Shown here: piece by piece, positions 1 to 6,076 of the stretch
How the letters are laid out: every line of letters begins with the position of its first letter
How positions within the stretch are numbered: position 1 is the first letter of the stretch
From: a bacterium
GTDB lineage: Bacteria; Spirochaetota; UBA4802; UBA5550
Direction: 5' to 3'
Length of the DNA: 6,076 bases
Assembly: GCA_024224995.1 (NCBI GenBank)
Contig: JAAENB010000064.1
Location: 1-6,076 of the forward strand
Made by a program: the position numbers and the translations under genes
The notes under the pieces: generated by a model
The model's database searches: none
Told to the model about the DNA's origin: nothing
Seen by the model: only the letters and a program-made list of their open reading frames with translations

Positions 1-250
1 AAAAAAGAATTCCATAAGAAAAATGATGGATTCTGGCGCGGATATTTTTCTCGGTAGGAGATTAGAATCCATCGATAAAGAAATGTATAAGAATAAATTG
101 ATCTGTTATTCGCTGGGCGATTTTATTTCGGACAATAAAAAGTCTTCCGGCGAGTTGTTGGGAGTGGTATATAATAAAAAGAAAATTACACTGTATCCCT
201 TCCCGCTAACCGTTTCCGATGGTTATCCGGAATATACCCGGGTTCCATGA
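1..250 (+). CDS. CapA-like (PGA_cap / metallophosphoesterase-fold) protein, C-terminal end only
   Basis: This frame is open from the window edge (first full codon at position 2), so the true start lies upstream and only about 82 residues are visible. CapA-family proteins have a calcineurin-like phosphoesterase fold and are linked to poly-gamma-glutamate capsule synthesis or other surface-polymer functions. The visible part follows the family's C-terminal signature: a GAD-hydrophobic-G segment (GADIFLG, about 34-54), a spacer with Y-K, then YSLGDF (about 106-123), matching the usual YSLGNF. The family normally carries a His-Pro-His type motif just after the first Gly. Here that stretch reads GRRLES, so the expected metal-ligand histidines are absent. 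The tail is a few predicted strands. The TGA stop lies 20 bases before the next gene, so the two are probably co-transcribed. Family membership is fairly secure. Substrate and activity are unknown, and loss of the histidines raises the possibility of a non-catalytic or divergent member. Confidence 0.72.
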   Translation, partial: KKNSIRKMMDSGADIFLGRRLESIDKEMYKNKLICYSLGDFISDNKKSSGELLGVVYNKKKITLYPFPLTVSDGYPEYTRVP

Positions 251-259
251 TTGTTTTCC

Positions 260-265
260 AAGGAG
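260..265 (+). promoter_or_regulatory. Ribosome binding site for the ICMT-family methyltransferase
   Basis: AAGGAG lies five bases before the ATG at 271. This strong Shine-Dalgarno match decides the start in favour of 271 over the in-frame ATG at 247, which overlaps the stop of the upstream gene and has no comparable site. Confidence 0.8.
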
Positions 266-270
266 CAGCT

Positions 271-858
271 ATGAATATAGATTTTTTATCACCCGTCGTA
301 ACCCGGTGGATATTTTTTTCATTTATGTTTTTGGTCCAGGCCGTATACTGGAGCGGTTTTAGGCGGGTATATGGCGATTTTGAAAACACGAAAGATCGTG
401 CCCGGTTTATCCTATTCGGGGTTTTTATTTTAGCCCTGGTTTTTACGGGGCTCCTGGTAAATCTCGGTATATTTACGATTGATGACGGCAGCGTGGTTTC
501 AAAGCTGCTCCTGCCCGGTTGTGTTCTTTACTTGATTGGGATTACGGGAACTCTCATTGCCAAGAAGTTCCTGGCCACAAATTGGTCAGGGAGTGTGACC
601 TTGCAGGATGGGCATTATGTTGTGGAGGCGGGGCTTTATAAAATCGTGCGCCACCCGATATATACGTTTTCCATGTTCTTATACCTGGGCTATACCATGA
701 TATTCCCCCTGGTGTGGATGTGGGTGTTTTATGGAATTATTGCTCTTGGAATGCTGCGGCGGATCGCTGAGGAAGAAGAATTCCTGGTGCAAAATCTGCC
801 CGGGTATGCCGCATACCGGGAACGGGTGCGGTACCGCTTGATCCCTTTTGTATGGTAG
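271..858 (+). CDS. Isoprenylcysteine carboxyl methyltransferase / phospholipid methyltransferase family integral membrane protein
   Basis: This is a 195-residue polytopic inner membrane protein of the ICMT/PEMT superfamily, SAM-dependent methyltransferases that act on lipid-soluble substrates. Hydrophobic segments lie at about 10-28, 47-66 and 78-98, with a long hydrophobic hairpin at about 131-161. The family's SAM-binding signature is clear: GLYKIVRHPIY at 121-131 (Gly-x-Tyr, then Arg-His-Pro-x-Tyr), followed by a membrane hairpin and an acidic EEEE cluster at 167-170. The end carries the usual GYxxYRxxVRYRLIP pattern (178-192). Size is normal for bacterial members. The start at 271 is chosen for its strong ribosome binding site; an in-frame ATG at 247 would add eight residues. 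Bacterial members have mostly unknown substrates, and true prenylcysteine methylation is not implied. Phospholipid, thiol or small hydrophobic acceptors are all possible. The gene is probably expressed with the upstream CapA-like gene and ends shortly before an intergenic hairpin. Confidence 0.88.
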   Translation: MNIDFLSPVVTRWIFFSFMFLVQAVYWSGFRRVYGDFENTKDRARFILFGVFILALVFTGLLVNLGIFTIDDGSVVSKLLLPGCVLYLIGITGTLIAKKFLATNWSGSVTLQDGHYVVEAGLYKIVRHPIYTFSMFLYLGYTMIFPLVWMWVFYGIIALGMLRRIAEEEEFLVQNLPGYAAYRERVRYRLIPFVW

Positions 859-862
859 GATT

Positions 863-916
863 TTGTTTCTGCGAGGGGGAGACGCTGCGTGCAGCGCCTC
901 TCCTTCGCAGAAATAG
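863..916. repeat. Long imperfect inverted repeat between convergent genes, possible bidirectional transcription end
   Basis: Arms at 866-888 and 891-913 pair over 23 positions with a 2-base centre. In + strand RNA there are 20 Watson-Crick pairs, two G-U pairs (875/904 and 878/901) and one A-C mismatch (882/897). Pairing can extend weakly to 863/916. The hairpin begins five bases after the stop of the + strand methyltransferase (858) and ends 13 bases before the stop of the - strand barrel gene, where a shared terminator would sit. Neither strand has a run of T after the stem, so it is not a canonical intrinsic terminator. It may be a U-tract-free terminator, a 3'-end stabilising hairpin, or a copy of a dispersed palindromic element. 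The stem is read directly from the sequence; the function is inferred. Confidence 0.6.
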
Positions 917-929
917 CCCCGGAACAAAC

Positions 930-2171
930 TTAGTAATAAGAAACCGTAGCCAGTATGCCTGCGTAAATATCAAAGCCTTCACTCTGACCGGACATATCTT
1001 TCATGTAATCCCTGAATGCAACTGAGGGAGTAAGCGCGATAAGGCCGCCAAGGTTGATTTTTATGTTGCCGTAATACTCCATAGCCAGATCGTACTCGGT
1101 ATTATCTGCGGGGTATTTCATTAGTGAAAAACCGTAACCCAGGTGCATGATAGTATTGGAAGTGAAGCGGTATCCCAGTTCAAGGTAACTCTGTACGTTC
1201 CAGGTGTCCTTTATTTCCCATTCCCCTGTCGCGATATTTTCCAGGGCCATGGCAGCTCCACCGGTATAGGTAGTATTACCTGCGGACTGGACCGTAATGC
1301 CGAAATTCGCGGGATTGACCAGGAATCCGCCGCTGAATTTTGCGGAAAAACCAAAAAATTTAAAATCTGTATTCACATAGGCAAGATAAGAATATATCCA
1401 TTTTTTACTGAACTGAATATCATCTTCCGTATTGTCAATATAGTAAACATTTCCCGCAATCCCCCCTGCAATACTGAAAGCTTTCGATTTATACTCATAG
1501 CCCAGGGCAACTTTCGGGAAAAAGAATTTAATATATTCCATTGGCTGGCCGGTTGTTACGTCCCGTTCAATCTTCACGTCTTTATATTCATTACTGGAGC
1601 CGCTTCCGGAAGTAGGGAAATTGATGGCCTGTTCAAGAGACATTTCCCGGGTGGGGATATAGGGTTTCATAAGATCAATGTAAAATCCCCCAATGGAAAC
1701 TTTTATTTGAAGAGTAGGGTCTTCATACATAGCGCCAAAACCTTCGGACCGGTAATAGTCGGCAGACTCATGAGACCCGCACACATAGGGGCTCCAGTTC
1801 TGGCCGATCAACAGGTCCCCGAATCCCAATTTGTATTCCCCGTAAGCTTTTCTTATTTTTACTTTCCGGTCGTTATCGATATCATCAATGCCGAGTTCAA
1901 ACACACCGCTGTATTTTTTGTAGGTAAATGAAAAACCCAGGTTGCTGTTATCGTTAATTCTGTAGAGCAGGTCAGTATCAATTGATTGAGTCTGCCCTGA
2001 GTTGTAAGTACTGGCATAATTACCACCAAAGAATAAATAGAGATTCCCGTATGGCTTTATGTGACCTCCCAGGCCTTTTTTGCTTTTTTTAGCTTGAGCA
2101 AAACCCTCTCCTGAAAGAAATGCAATAGAAAGAAATAACACAGTAATGAGCAAAAAAATTTTTTTCTTCAT
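930..2171 (-). CDS. Outer membrane beta-barrel protein (porin-like)
   Basis: This is a 413-residue protein with a clear Sec signal peptide: MKKK, a hydrophobic core at about 5-20, and a likely signal peptidase I cut after AQA at 27. The mature part begins with a Lys-rich stretch and then alternates hydrophobic and polar residues in aromatic-rich strands throughout. It ends in Tyr-Tyr, as outer membrane proteins recognised by the BAM machinery typically end in an aromatic residue. The segment around 105-130 (IRKAYGEYK, then LIGQNWSPY) resembles the Arg-x-Ala-Tyr / Gly-Gln-x-Trp hairpin of DcaP-like and other trimeric porins, but the specific family is uncertain and the transported substrate unknown. 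A Ser/Gly/Asn-rich segment near 190-200 is probably a surface loop. The start at 2171 is preferred because AAAAGGA lies about 8 bases upstream. An in-frame ATG at 2177 is too close to that site, and a GTG at 2222 would put a charged extension before the signal peptide. The gene follows the LLTP-like gene after 87 bases on the same strand. Confidence 0.8.
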   Translation of the reverse strand: MKKKIFLLITVLFLSIAFLSGEGFAQAKKSKKGLGGHIKPYGNLYLFFGGNYASTYNSGQTQSIDTDLLYRINDNSNLGFSFTYKKYSGVFELGIDDIDNDRKVKIRKAYGEYKLGFGDLLIGQNWSPYVCGSHESADYYRSEGFGAMYEDPTLQIKVSIGGFYIDLMKPYIPTREMSLEQAINFPTSGSGSSNEYKDVKIERDVTTGQPMEYIKFFFPKVALGYEYKSKAFSIAGGIAGNVYYIDNTEDDIQFSKKWIYSYLAYVNTDFKFFGFSAKFSGGFLVNPANFGITVQSAGNTTYTGGAAMALENIATGEWEIKDTWNVQSYLELGYRFTSNTIMHLGYGFSLMKYPADNTEYDLAMEYYGNIKINLGGLIALTPSVAFRDYMKDMSGQSEGFDIYAGILATVSYY

Positions 2172-2179
2172 AAACATTG

Positions 2180-2186
2180 TCCTTTT
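2180..2186 (-). promoter_or_regulatory. Ribosome binding site for the outer membrane barrel gene
   Basis: On the - strand AAAAGGA ends eight bases before the ATG at 2171. The ATG at 2177 would be only two bases away. The site therefore sets the start so that the protein begins directly with its MKKK signal peptide. Confidence 0.7.
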
Positions 2187-2210
2187 GAAATAGTTTAATA
2201 TGTTTTTTCT

Positions 2211-2221
2211 TGAGATTCTCA
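2211..2221. repeat. Small palindrome in the leader of the barrel gene
   Basis: TGAGA-T-TCTCA is a perfect 5+5 palindrome around one central base, about 40 bases upstream of the barrel start. It could be half of a regulator site, but it is short enough to occur by chance. Confidence 0.3.
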
Positions 2222-2227
2222 CCTCAG

Positions 2228-2245
2228 TCCCGGTATTTCCCGGTA
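2228..2245. repeat. Two 8-bp direct repeats with a 10-bp period upstream of the barrel gene
   Basis: TCCCGGTA occurs at 2228-2235 and again at 2238-2245 on the + strand, a spacing of one helical turn. They lie in the 87-base gap between the LLTP-like gene and the barrel gene, next to an 8-base A/T tract (2247-2254). This arrangement would suit a regulator binding side by side on one face of the DNA. No convincing -35/-10 pair was found: TATTAA (2195-2200, - strand) is a possible -10, but with a poor -35. The rest of the 2172-2258 gap shows nothing else recognisable. Confidence 0.4.
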
Positions 2246-2258
2246 CTTTTTTTTATAA

Positions 2259-4085
2259 TTATTTCAGGGTGTTTAACGCCCTGTTAATTAGTCTCCGGTG
2301 CTCCATGGCCCGCTCTGTTTTCTTTAATTCCACCAGAGCTTCCTTAACACCCGGTTTATTCCTGTTTTTTAACAGGTAACGGTACATTCCTCCCCGGACG
2401 ATATCGTTCTCTTCAACGGCCACCTGTTCAAGAACCATGCCGACGGATTGCTCCGTAGGCTCTCTTTTATACAGGGCCGTAACCAGTGATCCGCGAACAT
2501 TGATGTTCTCTTCTTTGGTCAGCTGATCGCACAGGATAGTGTCCACCTCTTCGTTTTTAAGATGCGTCAGGGACGCCGCGGCAGTAGAACGAACATTCGG
2601 GTTTTCGGCGTTAAAAAAAGAGCTGATCGGCTCAACAAAACTCGTGTCTCCCGTGTTGCCGGCGGCATAGATCAGGGCAATACGCTTGTTCAGATTTTCT
2701 TCCGATGAAAGGCCCGTATCAATGCGCTGTTTTATTTCCCGGGACCGGTCTTCTCCTGCTTCATTGGGATTTTTTTCAAGGGTTCCGGCAATGGATCCCA
2801 ATGAAAGAATGGCTGTGCTGGCCAGGTCTTTATCCTGGTCTTCCTGGTCATACATTTCCCAGAGGGAGGAAATTGATTCATCTTTGGGCCGGGAAATACT
2901 GGCGAAGGCCATGACCGCTTGTACCCGGTTGTCTTTTTTAAAAACTTTGTCTTCCATAATAATAACAAGAGCTTCCTGGGCCCTGTCATGTCCCACTTTT
3001 GCCAGGGCATGGGTGAGCATAGCCCGCTGGTGAACATTAAGCTCCTGGGATAAAAGAAAAGGCGGGATCTTTAAAGCCTCCTCGGGATAGAGCTTTATGT
3101 ATTCTGCTATTTCCTTGATAGCCGCTGAGGTAAAGGCCATATGTTTTTTGAAAATAGTCTTTAAGTATGACTCAATAGTGCTGTTCCCGATTCTATTTCT
3201 CAGTCCTTTTCTTTCGGTGTACAGGGCCAGGGAGATAGTATTCTTTGGTTTCCCGGACCATTGCTTCGTTATATCATAATAATCAAGGTCATGCCAGAGC
3301 GCCAGGTTCGGATTGGGATTAAACGGTATTTTTTTAAGGCTTACCCGGGAAGAGATCTTTAAATACATCTTGCCATCCGAAAGAAAGCCTAAAAGCTCTT
3401 TTCCCTCCATTGTTGACAGCCAGGTTTCCTTTTCTGAGTAGGCAGCCTTATATTCCGAACGGAGAATCTTGATAGCCGCTTCACCATCAACCTGCCCGTC
3501 CCGGTTTATGATTTGTTCGTAGGAACTCTTCTTCTTTAAAATTGAATCTTTTTCAACACTATAGTTTACGGCGACGCGGCCGTGTGTGTCATTTTCAAGT
3601 CCATCCCATTGGGAAGAACTCTTTTCCGTAATTATACACTGAAAGGTCTTTATGATGTTGGACATGTTTTTTTCATCATCAGGAGATATCCCGCTGTTGA
3701 AATCAAAACGAAGGAACTCTCCCTGTGGGCTTATATGAGCAAAGAAATAATGGGAATATAATTTCCCCGCGTCCGTTTGAGGAACTCCATCGGCCTTGAC
3801 CGTAACCGGAGAAAGCTGCAGTACTGCGAGAATTCGCTCAGGGCTTACCTCCAGGATGCGCATGTTTAGAATTCCCTTTAGAGTAAGCCGTTTTCGCAAG
3901 GGGCGTGATCCGGGAATTGGAATATTCGCGTGTATAACATTCGTGGTTTTAATACGGTACATGAGCCGGGCGTCCTTTTCCCAGTGAAAAGGACGGGGTT
4001 TGTTCAGGTATCGAACAAGCAGGAAGCCCATGATAAGGACTCCTGCTGCCAGTATCATTGTGAGAAATATTTTTCTTTGTTTCAT
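2259..4085 (-). CDS. LLTP-like (vitellogenin N / lipoprotein N-terminal domain) protein with HEAT-like helical repeats
   Basis: This 608-residue protein starts with a Lys/Arg stretch and a hydrophobic segment at about 7-25 (signal anchor or uncleaved signal), so the rest should lie outside the cytoplasm. Residues 30-305 are beta-rich, and 306-608 form helical repeats of HEAT type. Family-like signatures appear in the order expected for vitellogenin N domains: an opening strand with Y-R-I at 43-45; GEFLRFDF (122-129); N-x-x-x-I-I-K-x-F-Q (140-149); LENDTHGRVAVNYSV (163-177); a KKKSSY segment; then the helical part with ALAKVG (360-365), SRP (398-400), AILSLGSIAG (425-434), AAGNTGD (474-480) and NVRSTAAASL (497-506). 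The last three correspond to the LxLGSL, ALGNAG and xRxxAxxAL stretches of animal lipid transfer proteins. The protein ends at this domain and lacks the lipid-pocket sheets that follow in animal homologues. The ATG at 4085 is chosen because the upstream stop makes TAAGATG with it. No good Shine-Dalgarno site is visible, implying translational coupling. A TTG at 4148 would overlap the upstream gene by about 60 bases. A plain HEAT-repeat protein remains the conservative alternative. Confidence 0.7.
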   Translation of the reverse strand: MKQRKIFLTMILAAGVLIMGFLLVRYLNKPRPFHWEKDARLMYRIKTTNVIHANIPIPGSRPLRKRLTLKGILNMRILEVSPERILAVLQLSPVTVKADGVPQTDAGKLYSHYFFAHISPQGEFLRFDFNSGISPDDEKNMSNIIKTFQCIITEKSSSQWDGLENDTHGRVAVNYSVEKDSILKKKSSYEQIINRDGQVDGEAAIKILRSEYKAAYSEKETWLSTMEGKELLGFLSDGKMYLKISSRVSLKKIPFNPNPNLALWHDLDYYDITKQWSGKPKNTISLALYTERKGLRNRIGNSTIESYLKTIFKKHMAFTSAAIKEIAEYIKLYPEEALKIPPFLLSQELNVHQRAMLTHALAKVGHDRAQEALVIIMEDKVFKKDNRVQAVMAFASISRPKDESISSLWEMYDQEDQDKDLASTAILSLGSIAGTLEKNPNEAGEDRSREIKQRIDTGLSSEENLNKRIALIYAAGNTGDTSFVEPISSFFNAENPNVRSTAAASLTHLKNEEVDTILCDQLTKEENINVRGSLVTALYKREPTEQSVGMVLEQVAVEENDIVRGGMYRYLLKNRNKPGVKEALVELKKTERAMEHRRLINRALNTLK

Positions 4086-4089
4086 CTTA
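4083..4089 (-). promoter_or_regulatory. TAAGATG stop/start junction (translational coupling)
   Basis: On the - strand the TAA of the beta-rich protein is followed by a single G and then the ATG of the LLTP-like gene. The bases before it (AACTATTAAG) hold no purine-rich Shine-Dalgarno site, so re-initiation by ribosomes finishing the upstream gene is the simplest reading. It would tie the output of the two proteins together. Confidence 0.6.
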
Positions 4090-6076
4090 ATAGTTAAGAT
4101 ACGTTGTCCATTTATTCCCACTCTCCGAGTCAATGTTGAATTCAACAATGGGTATCATGAAAGAAGTATATCTAAATATTTCCCAGGACCATTGTTTTGA
4201 AAAGAAACCAAAGTCAATTTCCAGGTACAGATCGACATAACCCGCGGGTCCCGTTAAATAGATTCCGAAATCGCGGTATACACTCCCGCTTACCTGTTCA
4301 ACGGTCTCGTCGTTTATAACAACATTCTGGAACACTGTTTTTGTGTAGGTGTTCTGGACTATTTCAAGGTTCATTACATCGCAATAGGTATAAACCCCCA
4401 CAGTGGCAACACCGCCAACGCTAACAGACGCGTCCACATCGGCGCTGGCTAACAGAGCCATGTATTTTCCCATACAAAGGCTTCCGTCACTATTCAGATC
4501 CAGCCTAACACCAGGAGTGAAAATAATGTCAATACCCGCCACAATCTTAAAGCGGAAAACAGAGTACCACATTTCCTTTTCGAAATCCTGGCTGAACAGG
4601 GTAATGGGATAGTTCCAGTCATTTTCGGAAAATCCCAGGCCAAAATCGGAGAAGTATACCTTGTCGTTCGCTTCAACATAAAAGTCAAAGGCGGTTTTCG
4701 TGGCGGTCCTTGGTGTGCAAATGGCATTAAGATAGGCGTCAATGAGGACGGTAGTATTGCCGAAAATAGTGCCCTCGGCACTGGCACCCAGGCTGTAGAG
4801 ACTGAAGTTCCTGAAAAGACACCCCTCGTGTATCTGGGCTATGGCGCCGAAATCACCGTCCCCTACATTGAAGCCGAAGCCGTCCCAGAAGATGACTAAC
4901 TGCTTGTCATCGTCAGTGGGAGAGGAGGATATTTTATCATAGGGATAGAGCTTTATGCCTTCGTTTGGTTCAACTTCCATTTTTTCAATATTAATGATAA
5001 TACTCTCGGTATAGGTATTATTGGCAGCGGTGCTGTTATTACCATCGGGATCGTACTCACCATCCTGAGAGGCCATAAAGCGTGCTTCCGTGACCGCGCC
5101 GCCGGGGTTTATCTCTCCCTCAATTTGAAAGGTATAAGTGCCGTATACATCACCAACGTCACCGATCCGTTCACGAATAGCCATGGCGTCCGGGTCTTCA
5201 CCTACGTCTTCCTCTGTATCCCAGTCACCGTCATCGGGTATACGCAGAGCAAGATTGACCCGTTCCGTAACATTGGCCTTCATGAGTGGTATGTAATATG
5301 TGGTCACCCAGCCGCCGATGTCACTGTCGTATATTTCGAGCGGAATGGAAATGGTCGGTGAAACATTGCTGTCATTGCTGTTTAATTCAAAGGTAATGGG
5401 AACATTGAGGGCGTCATTGGATGAAGAACGGACATGAATATTTCCCATAAAAGTTCGTTCCGGCTCCGAAGGAACTATATGAAAGGGCGTTGCCAGTGGA
5501 TTCTCCATCTCAAAACCGGGAACATCTATGGTAAACTGATCGGCTCCGGGCAGGTTGCTCAGATCAAGATCCAGGAAGGTAATTACATCCTGGGCTTCTT
5601 CCGATCCGCCCGTAAAGTTCATTTCTTCAATTGACAGGTCGGGTTTACTCATATATTCCGTGGTAACCAGGATGGTATTTTCCTCGCGGTATGTGGTGTC
5701 TTCCAGCCTGTCCTGGAATTTTTTATAGACTTCGTAGGCGTCGATCTCGGCCTCTCCCCCTTTGTTTACTTCGCCCACGACGCAGAAGGTACCGGTCTTG
5801 TAATCGCCCGTAAGCACGTCCCGGCCGTCATTCGCGGGGATGTTTATGGTAAGATAGTAGGTGCCGGTACCGGCGCTAATGCTGTCAAGGGTAGTGAAGG
5901 AGGTGCGCTCAATGTAATACATACGGATGTCGCTAATATCACCGATGCCGCTTTGAACTTCTTCAATGTCATTAATGTTAAGAAGGTAAACCTGTATGGG
6001 AACATCGTCTTCGGCATATTCCGCCGTCAGTTCCAGGTTTATGGGCAGGTCATGACCGATGTGGACTTTTCGGTCG
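4087..6076 (-). CDS. Large secreted-type beta-rich protein with tandem CARDB-like modules, 5' end outside window
   Basis: The frame is open through the window edge, so only the C-terminal 662 residues are seen and the start (and any signal peptide) lies upstream. Numbering here counts from the first full codon. About 1-370 holds a duplicated module: each copy has an LPINLEL/VPITFEL strand, then IP-x-DG, then E-(V/I)-N-x-GG, then a short acidic stretch leading to ENT or NNT and a closing strand. KPDLSIEEM at 144-152 is a typical CARDB opening, and the second copy closes near 352-369. An acidic run at about 279-296 and DLNSDG at 526-531 could bind calcium. The C-terminal part (about 394-662) is different: Gly/aromatic-rich, with long alternating strands such as 544-562 and 612-625 and four of the five visible cysteines (419, 453, 534, 565; the fifth is 98). 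No catalytic motif is visible. It overlaps nothing and is separated by one base from the LLTP-like start, so the two are surely co-transcribed. Likely extracytoplasmic; function unknown. Confidence 0.75.
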   Translation of the reverse strand, partial: DRKVHIGHDLPINLELTAEYAEDDVPIQVYLLNINDIEEVQSGIGDISDIRMYYIERTSFTTLDSISAGTGTYYLTINIPANDGRDVLTGDYKTGTFCVVGEVNKGGEAEIDAYEVYKKFQDRLEDTTYREENTILVTTEYMSKPDLSIEEMNFTGGSEEAQDVITFLDLDLSNLPGADQFTIDVPGFEMENPLATPFHIVPSEPERTFMGNIHVRSSSNDALNVPITFELNSNDSNVSPTISIPLEIYDSDIGGWVTTYYIPLMKANVTERVNLALRIPDDGDWDTEEDVGEDPDAMAIRERIGDVGDVYGTYTFQIEGEINPGGAVTEARFMASQDGEYDPDGNNSTAANNTYTESIIINIEKMEVEPNEGIKLYPYDKISSSPTDDDKQLVIFWDGFGFNVGDGDFGAIAQIHEGCLFRNFSLYSLGASAEGTIFGNTTVLIDAYLNAICTPRTATKTAFDFYVEANDKVYFSDFGLGFSENDWNYPITLFSQDFEKEMWYSVFRFKIVAGIDIIFTPGVRLDLNSDGSLCMGKYMALLASADVDASVSVGGVATVGVYTYCDVMNLEIVQNTYTKTVFQNVVINDETVEQVSGSVYRDFGIYLTGPAGYVDLYLEIDFGFFSKQWSWEIFRYTSFMIPIVEFNIDSESGNKWTTYLNY

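Noticed and set aside
1143..1931. 262-codon open frame on the + strand inside the barrel gene
   Set aside because: It lies wholly antisense to a protein with a clear signal peptide and beta-barrel pattern, has a low-complexity Ile/Phe/Gly-rich composition and no domain. It is a mirror effect of the real gene's codon use.
2172..2222. Extended start of the barrel gene at a GTG (2222)
   Set aside because: It would add 17 charged residues before a standard MKKK signal peptide, while a good ribosome binding site sits just before the ATG at 2171.
2226..2254. Possible intrinsic terminator on the + strand (GC-rich repeat followed by eight T)
   Set aside because: The GC-rich part is a direct repeat and forms only a short bulged stem, and no + strand gene reads into it. 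On the - strand, where genes are transcribed, the tract is A-rich and precedes the repeat.
2686..3033. 115-codon + strand open frame opposite the helical domain of the LLTP-like gene
   Set aside because: Ser/Arg-rich translation typical of antisense frames, with no ribosome binding site or domain.
4086..4148. Extended start of the LLTP-like gene at a TTG (4148)
   Set aside because: It would overlap the upstream coding region by about 60 bases. The ATG at 4085 starts directly before a membrane segment and abuts the upstream stop.
4494..4787. 97-codon - strand open frame inside the large beta-rich gene
   Set aside because: It is an out-of-frame shadow of the main reading frame, with no start signal and no recognisable domain.

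Overview
The window is a piece of chromosome from a diderm (Gram-negative-type) bacterium. This rests on a classical signal-peptide beta-barrel outer membrane protein, Shine-Dalgarno-type starts and short operon spacings. The lineage cannot be fixed from the sequence. Base composition is moderate, and the style of the large surface-type proteins would suit a spirochaete or a myxobacterial/deltaproteobacterial relative, but that is a guess.

Layout: two convergent transcription units meet at a hairpin near position 890. On the + strand are the last part of a CapA-like (PGA_cap, metallophosphoesterase-fold) protein and, 20 bases later, an integral-membrane methyltransferase of the ICMT/PEMT family. 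On the - strand, in transcription order, are a very large secreted-type beta-rich protein with CARDB-like modules (5' end outside the window), a 608-residue membrane-anchored or secreted protein, and a 413-residue outer membrane beta-barrel protein. The first two - strand genes are joined by a TAAGATG stop/start junction.

The most interesting item is the 608-residue protein. It has an N-terminal beta-rich domain followed by an alpha-helical repeat domain. Several local signatures match the order seen in vitellogenin N / lipoprotein N-terminal domains of the animal large lipid transfer protein superfamily (vitellogenin, apoB, microsomal triglyceride transfer protein). It stops where the lipid-pocket beta-sheets of those proteins would begin. 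The translationally coupled gene upstream encodes a protein whose C-terminal part is rich in long amphipathic strands. A working hypothesis is an envelope system, possibly for lipid or another hydrophobic ligand, made of an LLTP-like protein, a large beta-rich partner and perhaps the outer membrane barrel. The assignment comes from reading motifs by eye and has not been tested by profile or structure search.

All gene-free stretches are short. The longest are 87 bases (2172-2258) and 71 bases (859-929), and both are described below. No RNA genes, CRISPR arrays, insertion sequences or attachment sites were seen.
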